From the NCBI GenBank assembly GCA_021186555.1, contig JAJKFL010000014.1:18737533-18801532 (forward strand): 64,000 nt of DNA. Reading direction: 5' to 3'. Of this stretch, positions 59,072 through 64,000 are shown piece by piece. Within the stretch, counting starts at the first letter, position 1, and the number at the start of each line of letters is the position of its first letter. Origin of the DNA: Reticulitermes speratus (taxonomy: Eukaryota > Arthropoda > Insecta > Blattodea > Rhinotermitidae). The translations under genes were made by a program, and so were the position numbers. Under the pieces are notes generated by a model. It did no database searches. It was not told the origin of the DNA and worked only from the letters and a program-made list of their open reading frames with translations.

Positions 59072-59361
59072 GTAAGGTAAAGGTAAAGTTCACCCTATAA
59101 CAGGCCACGAAGGCCCAGAGGGGGAGTAGAGTTATAGCTCTACTCTTTCTTTAACCTCAGCGCTAGATGGGGATGGGTGGTCAGTGCCACGCCCTGGCCG
59201 CTTTACCCCCGGGAATGACCCGGTACCCATTGTATAGGAGGCTGGGTAGGCCCCAGGGCCTGTCTGGATGGGTGCTGAAAATCTCGCCCCTACCGGGATT
59301 CGATCCCCGGACAGTCCAGCTCGTAGCGAGTCGCTATACCGACTACGCTATCCTGGCCCAC
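59072..59361 (-). mobile_element. SINE family A, full length, with 13-bp target-site duplication
   Basis: A perfect direct repeat, TTGGTATTACTAA, lies at 59059-59071 and 59362-59374. Read on the minus strand, the element starts with a tRNA-like head (GGATAGCGTAGTCGGTATAG and GGGATCGAATCCC). It continues through the ccccagggcctac and cgctgaggttaaagaaag blocks and ends in an AGGTAA-type tail. This is the best reference copy of the family in the window. Confidence 0.93.
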
Positions 59362-59660
59362 TTGGTATTACTAACTGTAGGAAATTAAAAGGTGCAGGGT
59401 TGGGGTACCTTCTAATGTCATTGCCAAATTTAATGAAAATCAGTCAGCTAAAGTTCAAAGTTTGATTGCAAAATATATGTAAATACTATCATAATGCACA
59501 AGAAGATATTGTTCTTAATAAAAACTGCATACTCTTAACCTGATTTTAGCTTCTGTATACATATAATATTGATTAATGTTTTAACTGTTTGATGTTGCAC
59601 TTTACTACACACAGATGACTACAATATATTCCTACATCAAAATGAGAATTCCTTAGTGTT

Positions 59661-59706
59661 AATCTCCCTGAAGATGGCTAATGTTAGCTGAAACATGTAG
59701 GAGGTT
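59661..59706 (+). ncRNA. hammerhead-like motif, best copy
   Basis: AATCTCC (59661-59667), CTGAAGA (59668-59674), extra T (59675), a six-pair helix GGCTAA-TG-TTAGCT (59676-59689), GAAAC (59690-59694), AT, GTA (59697-59699), then GGAGGTT (59700-59706). The first and last segments pair over seven positions (one G-U) as helix I. Order and spacing match a type I hammerhead with minimal helix III, apart from the extra T. Confidence 0.45.
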
Positions 59707-59865
59707 ACACTGTAGAATAATACAGACTGTATAGTGCTATTATTGTGCAGTTGGTTGGCAGAAAAGTTAATATGCCTGTTATATGGAATATGCATTATAT
59801 TAAGAAGGGTAAATTTGTCCTTCAGCTTAAGCATCATACTATTGCAACTAGAGTGGAATGGAAGT

Positions 59866-60040
59866 AATGCCCGTACAATCCTAATACCAGCATTAGGTGG
59901 AGATGAATGGTGAGCTTCATGCTCTGGTGACTATTGTTTGGGAAAGAGGCTTTGGAAATTAGTGAGGTGGGCCCCAGAGCCAGTAAGACTGCAATGGCAT
60001 AGAAACATTTCTTCTCATGCCAGCCATAGTTTGTAGCGTG
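59866..60040 (-). mobile_element. SINE family A fragment
   Basis: Contains accagcattaggtggagatg, catgctctggtgacta and ggtgggccccagagcc in family order on the plus strand. Diverged, and the tail is missing. Confidence 0.55.
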
Positions 60041-61479
60041 TGTATATATATGTATATATGCACGCGCGCATGCACATGCAGGGGGTGCACAAATTATCCA
60101 AAAATCTAAGAGTCATCTCAAAATTTTAGGTGACAGAAGGGTGACATGAAGTACGTTCCGTACTGAGGATCTGCAAACATTAGGCACCACCATACACTCT
60201 TCAGTTGCCATGGTAACGTGGCCCTCAGGATTTGTGCACCTGTTAATGTGTGTGCACACATTACCATTGGTTGGCACCAATGTTTCAGAGCAACATGATA
60301 TCTGTATTTTTAGTCCAGAATGTTATGGCAGTATGTTCCTCCATGATGTTGGTACTCACTTGCCAGACTATACAGTGTTGTAGTTTCTAGTGTAATTTGT
60401 TCTCTGACCTATCAATGGTGATGTCACTAGGGGGTGTGGTGGTGGTAGTAATAGTAGTAGTAGGAGGAGGGAGGGGGAGCAGCAGAAGTAGCAGCAGCAA
60501 TGGCAGAAGTTCTTGGCATGCATAGTCAATAAAGTCATGTCATAGTATGTGTTCTGCAAGGGCTGCGATGTACTTAGGTAAGAGTGGATCAGCGTATGGG
60601 TTGTTTGCGGAAATTGTAGCTGCAGATTTAAATTGTTGGATTTTACTGTTGAAATTTCAGTAGACTTAATACTAGTGTTTATTAAACAAGAAACTAGATA
60701 ACTGTCACAAGTAATGGTGCAGTTAGTTCTCTAAGAATGAGCTAGGAACTTAAGGTTTAACATCAAGAATGGTATAAACAAACCATGCATTACTCTCTGA
60801 CTCTGGAGGCCATCTTCCATACTGAGGAGGAAGGTATTCAGGGGATGGAGTTTTCTTCACTCCCTCATAAGCAGACTCACAAAGCTGATGACCAGATGAT
60901 CAGGAAACAATGTCTGAGAAATACTCAAAGGAAACATAGAAGAACAAAGTTACTGACACATTCATTAAAACAGATGCTACTGGAAGCTAACCATGGTACT
61001 GGTTTATTGTGTCCATTAGTAGATGCACAAAAGGAAGCATTGGATCGATGTGTACTGAAACTTCTAGAATTATTTGGAGGGTGACTGTACAGATGGAACC
61101 ATTATCATATCCCTCATCAAGACATTTACAAAGCAGAAGGGATATATTTTGTTCTTCCACTACCTTTTTGCAGTGGAAGTTTCAGTTTTCTCAACATGTT
61201 TGAATAAATAAAAATAACTTTTTATAACACTAAGAAATTAAGTGACATCAGTGCTCAGAATTTATGCTGACACTGAACTGTTTCCTCCAGTAATTATATC
61301 AGTTTACTTATGTCAGCTGACATTCTGTATATGTCAGCCACTGTCACCAAAAAGGTAAAACTATATGTATTTTATCAACGGTGGAAGAAGTGTTGTATAT
61401 ACTAGGTGTGTACAAATGGAATCTATTTGATGATGCTCACAGGTGAAGGTTTGCAGCAGTTAGGAAAAATCACCACAGG
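60041..61479. other. Gene-poor stretch with simple repeats
   Basis: It has a TA/CG-alternating run at 60048-60080 and a (GTA)n/(AGG)n purine-rich run at 60440-60485. A plus-strand open frame (60785-61084) is basic in its middle (RNTQRKHRRTK) and unrecognised. Confidence 0.3.
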
Positions 61480-61760
61480 CATTTAGACAGGAGTCCCACT
61501 GATGTGCAAGTTAGCATATCCCATCTTCAAATAATACCATAGGCTGCTGCCTAAACCACTGTACCACAGCCCCTTGCACATTGTCATCCAAATGTGAATG
61601 CCTTTGAGGGCTTTCTTTAATGGCCCAGAGACATGAAAATCACATGGTGATAAGTCTGGGCTGTATGTGGAATGTTTGAGCACCTCCCATCGCATGGCAT
61701 TCAGTTGGACCTGAACTCTGTGGGCCACATGGGGATGTGCATTATCATGTAGCAGGATGT
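61480..61760 (-). mobile_element. mariner transposase C-terminal relic
   Basis: The minus strand encodes NAHPHVAHRVQVQL, then HSTYSPDLSPCDFHVSGPLK and KALKGIHI. This is the characteristic catalytic C-terminal region (YSPDLxPxDFHxxGPLK) of mariner transposases. The N-terminal half is not recognisable upstream. Confidence 0.75.
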
Positions 61761-62501
61761 TGCTATTAGTGAGTTTACCCTGACATTTTGTTCTTCATCT
61801 TGATATGCAGCTTTTTAAGTGTTTGACAGTAATGTTTTTTATTGATTATGTTGTTACATGATTTGAAGTCCAGAAGTGGGGGGTCCCTTGATATCCCTCT
61901 GGTCCTGTTTGGATGGATTCACCAATGGTACACCGTCTTTAAGGTGCGCTGTGATGTTCTTACTAGCTACTCATGCAGTCTACTGTACTGTTCTACCTAA
62001 GTGTCTGTCGGTGTGTTTACTGCATCAGACATGCAGCTGTGGCCTCTGTATTGCCACATCAGTGCATGAATGGGTTTCAGTTGTACGTGCCTCATGTGTT
62101 GAGTAATGTTTAACTATGTGTGATTGTATATCCTCAAATACTGTCCCATTGTAGTGTTGGAATGTATGTGACTTTTAAATTAAAACTTTCTGGGATGGAA
62201 CTTCATGGAGTGTGGATGAGTTCTCTTGCACAGCTAACAAAGGATGATACAATATTATCATTAGACATGTGAAGGCATTTTCTGTAATTAACTGGCTGAG
62301 TGTATCAGTGAAGGAACAGAGTTCAGTTCATTTGTTTTCATGCAACATTTCTTAAAGTTCTGCTTGCTCTTCATATTGCAATTTTATCTAATGTTTATCT
62401 TTACCATTATCACAGATGGTATACAGCCTTATCCAAAACAGAAACTCATTGCAGTAGGTTTGGATCATACCTGTGTAATGACAATTACTTTTTAATTTCA
62501 G
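61761..62501. promoter_or_regulatory. Upstream region of the RCBTB-like coding exon
   Basis: This is probably intron between an unseen untranslated first exon and the exon starting at 62502. No promoter element is recognisable. Confidence 0.3.
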
Positions 62502-62533
62502 TTGCTCATTTAAACATACCATACTTAAACAAA

Positions 62534-63440
62534 ATGGATTTGATGAAGTGGCCAATATTTAGCCTACTGGAACCAGAGTTTGTTTGCAAAATAAAGATGG
62601 CTTGTGTTTATGGTATGTATTCCATCCTACTGCTCTTTAACATATGTAAAGGATCTTTCCAAGACAGTGGGGCAGGCAGTGAAATAAGGGACAGTTTTAC
62701 AACTATACACATGAATGTGAAACTGACACTTGCCCTTTCCTGTGTTTCCACTGGTTATGTTACATAAAGTTATTCTTGTTAGTATCATGGTATTGCAGCT
62801 AATTTTGAAGCACTAATGGTGTGAAAACTTTGTGTAAGATATGCTTCTCTGTTAACTGTAATATGGTATGTAACAAATCCTAATATACTTACCATTTTTG
62901 CATGGAAATTATAGTAAATGTAATTTTTAAATTGTGTAGTGTCTTGGTTGAGTTTTTATTCTTGTTTTTATGAATTATTTACTATATAGTGAGTACAAGA
63001 ATTAAGATGTGATAATCATCACACATTCCTGACATCGATATTTAAACTGGAAATTAAACAGTTTCAAATTCAGCTTTTAAGGATTTGGATGGTAGTATGG
63101 TAATAGTCTGGGTCCTGGAATTGAGACTATTTCTTACTTATGGGTCAAACATCATAGGTTATTCCTGTTCCCCATTTCATCTGAAGATGGAGGCATACCC
63201 AGCCTCCAAAAGGTTGTGGGTCATATAGTCAAAGATGATGGGCGTCCAAATTTTTGGTCCTCACTACTGTTACCAGTTTTTTGTTTTCAGGTAATTTAGG
63301 TAATGAAGCAATTGTGGTGACTAAAAGTGATGAAGTGTTTGCTATTGGTTCAAATGCTGCTGGCTGTTTAGGACTTGGTGATTTACAAAGCACACTGCTC
63401 CCAAAGAAAGTGGAGGCTTTGTGTAATAAAAATGTAAAAG
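62534..63440 (+). CDS. RCC1 and BTB domain protein (RCBTB1/2-like), N-terminal exons
   Basis: Coding exon 1 (62534-62612, donor GTATGT) starts MDLMKWPIFSLLEPE, matching the family opening M-V-D-x-x-KWPIF-x-LL. The exon probably begins at 62502, after the TTTCAG acceptor, so an untranslated exon lies upstream. Exon 2 (63291-63440, acceptor TTTTCAG, donor GTATGA) continues in phase with an RCC1-type blade: a DEVFAIGSNAAGCLGLGD segment followed by QSTLLPKKVEAL. This corresponds to the first propeller repeat. The gene then leaves the window on the right; the rest of the RCC1 propeller and the BTB domains are not seen. RCBTB proteins are linked to CUL3-type ubiquitin ligases, which is family knowledge and not shown here. 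A further exon at 63830 was considered and not accepted. Confidence 0.8.
63175..63235 (+). repeat. Degenerate hammerhead-like motif
   Basis: CTGAAGA (about 63181), extra T, a six-pair GGAGGC...GCCTCC helix, then AAAAGG where GAAAC is expected. The helix is perfect but the second core strand is lost. In RCBTB intron 1. Confidence 0.3.
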
Positions 63441-63589
63441 GTATGAAACATAACATTGGCTATATGGTTAGGTATGCTGTAGGACTTATTATTGTACCTA
63501 AAACCAAATACAGTGAAATATGAATTGAATTGTAAGTTTACACAGTTTTCAAATGGTAAATTCCCATATTTTGAAATCTGGGAGAAAGG

Positions 63590-63760
63590 AAATTGGGCAA
63601 GACATTTAGTAGGCATGGGGTAAGATTTTGGTAAGATACCTTTTCGGAGACCAAACCATAGTAGAAGGATAACATTAAAATAGATCTGTAGGAGCTGTGA
63701 TGATGCAAGATGGAGTGACTTCTTTTATATAGTGGGCTTTCATGGTGGTGGTGGTGATGG
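63590..63760 (+). mobile_element. LINE C-terminal fragment (7051-7491 family)
   Basis: Degenerate frame with GHLVGMG, a KIPFRRPN-like segment and a TLK-ICR-SCDDARW-like end, parallel to GHVACMGE...RPLGRP...KMDLQEVGW in the better copy. In the intron after RCBTB exon 2. Confidence 0.5.
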
Positions 63761-64000
63761 CTTATAAACAAAAGACGTTAATTTTATAACATTGTAAAAT
63801 TAATACATGCAGTTTGGTTTGAATTACAGGTATTGAAATCAAGGTTATGAGGCTTTTATGTGGGTATGTCATATTCAGTTATCATCTCATTTTGAAGTTA
63901 CTGTCCACTGCTGTAGTGTACTTGTATACTTGTATATAATTCAGTTTAAGCACAGTGCCAGGGAAACAAAATCAATGAAAAAAAAGAGTGGGAAGTTTAC

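Noticed and set aside
59291-59361. tRNA gene on the minus strand
   Set aside because: A and B boxes are present, but the sequence continues directly into the family A SINE body and is bounded by a target-site duplication, so it is a SINE head.
63830-63863. Possible third exon of the RCBTB-like gene (AG acceptor at 63829, GTATGT donor at 63864)
   Set aside because: Splice sites and phase fit, but the peptide (GIEIKVMRLLC) does not resemble the next RCC1 segment of the family, and a 34-nt exon would be unusual. The true exon 3 is probably beyond the window.

Overview
The window looks like a stretch of a large, AT-rich, repeat-dense insect nuclear genome. The evidence is spliced eukaryotic genes with introns of 0.7-2.7 kb, an arthropod-type ZAD zinc-finger gene, and many tRNA-headed SINEs, non-LTR (LINE) 3' fragments, mariner, pogo/Tigger and hAT relics. 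The repeat style resembles Polyneoptera (cockroach, termite or stick insect), but that placement is inference.

Four protein genes can be supported. (1) On the minus strand, exons 4422-4386 and 1649-1471 encode the N-terminus of a UAP56-binding-motif mRNA-export adaptor; the gene runs off the left edge. (2) About 1 kb away and divergent, on the plus strand (5422-12817), is a complete spermidine/thialysine-type N-acetyltransferase. Its second exon is present in two tandem versions of identical length and phase, and its first intron begins with GC instead of GT. (3) On the minus strand (36909-31797) is a complete four-exon gene for an 861-residue ZAD plus nine-finger C2H2 protein. (4) On the plus strand, from 62534 to the right edge, are the first two coding exons of an RCBTB1/2-like (RCC1 repeat plus BTB) gene.

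Layout: 1-5.4 kb, export adaptor with LINE 3' pieces in and around its intron; 5.4-12.8 kb, acetyltransferase with TE-filled introns; 12.8-31.8 kb, gene-free, with SINEs, a 949-bp palindrome, an array of SINE-head-like units, a LINE endonuclease fragment, a mariner relic and a small Tigger element; 31.8-36.9 kb, zinc-finger gene with a SINE and a pogo-like element nested in intron 3; 37-62.5 kb, gene-poor, with SINEs, four tandem arrays, a 554-bp palindrome, paired inverted SINEs and a hAT-like element; 62.5-64 kb, the RCBTB gene.

The most unusual signals are the duplicated acetyltransferase exon and a dispersed short motif. The motif has the two conserved hammerhead-ribozyme core strands (CTGANGA and GAAA) around a compensating stem and a plausible cleavage triplet. 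It recurs about ten times and sits in both arms of both large palindromes. Every copy has one extra U before helix II, so activity is unproven. No tRNA gene, rRNA gene, CRISPR array or operon is seen.
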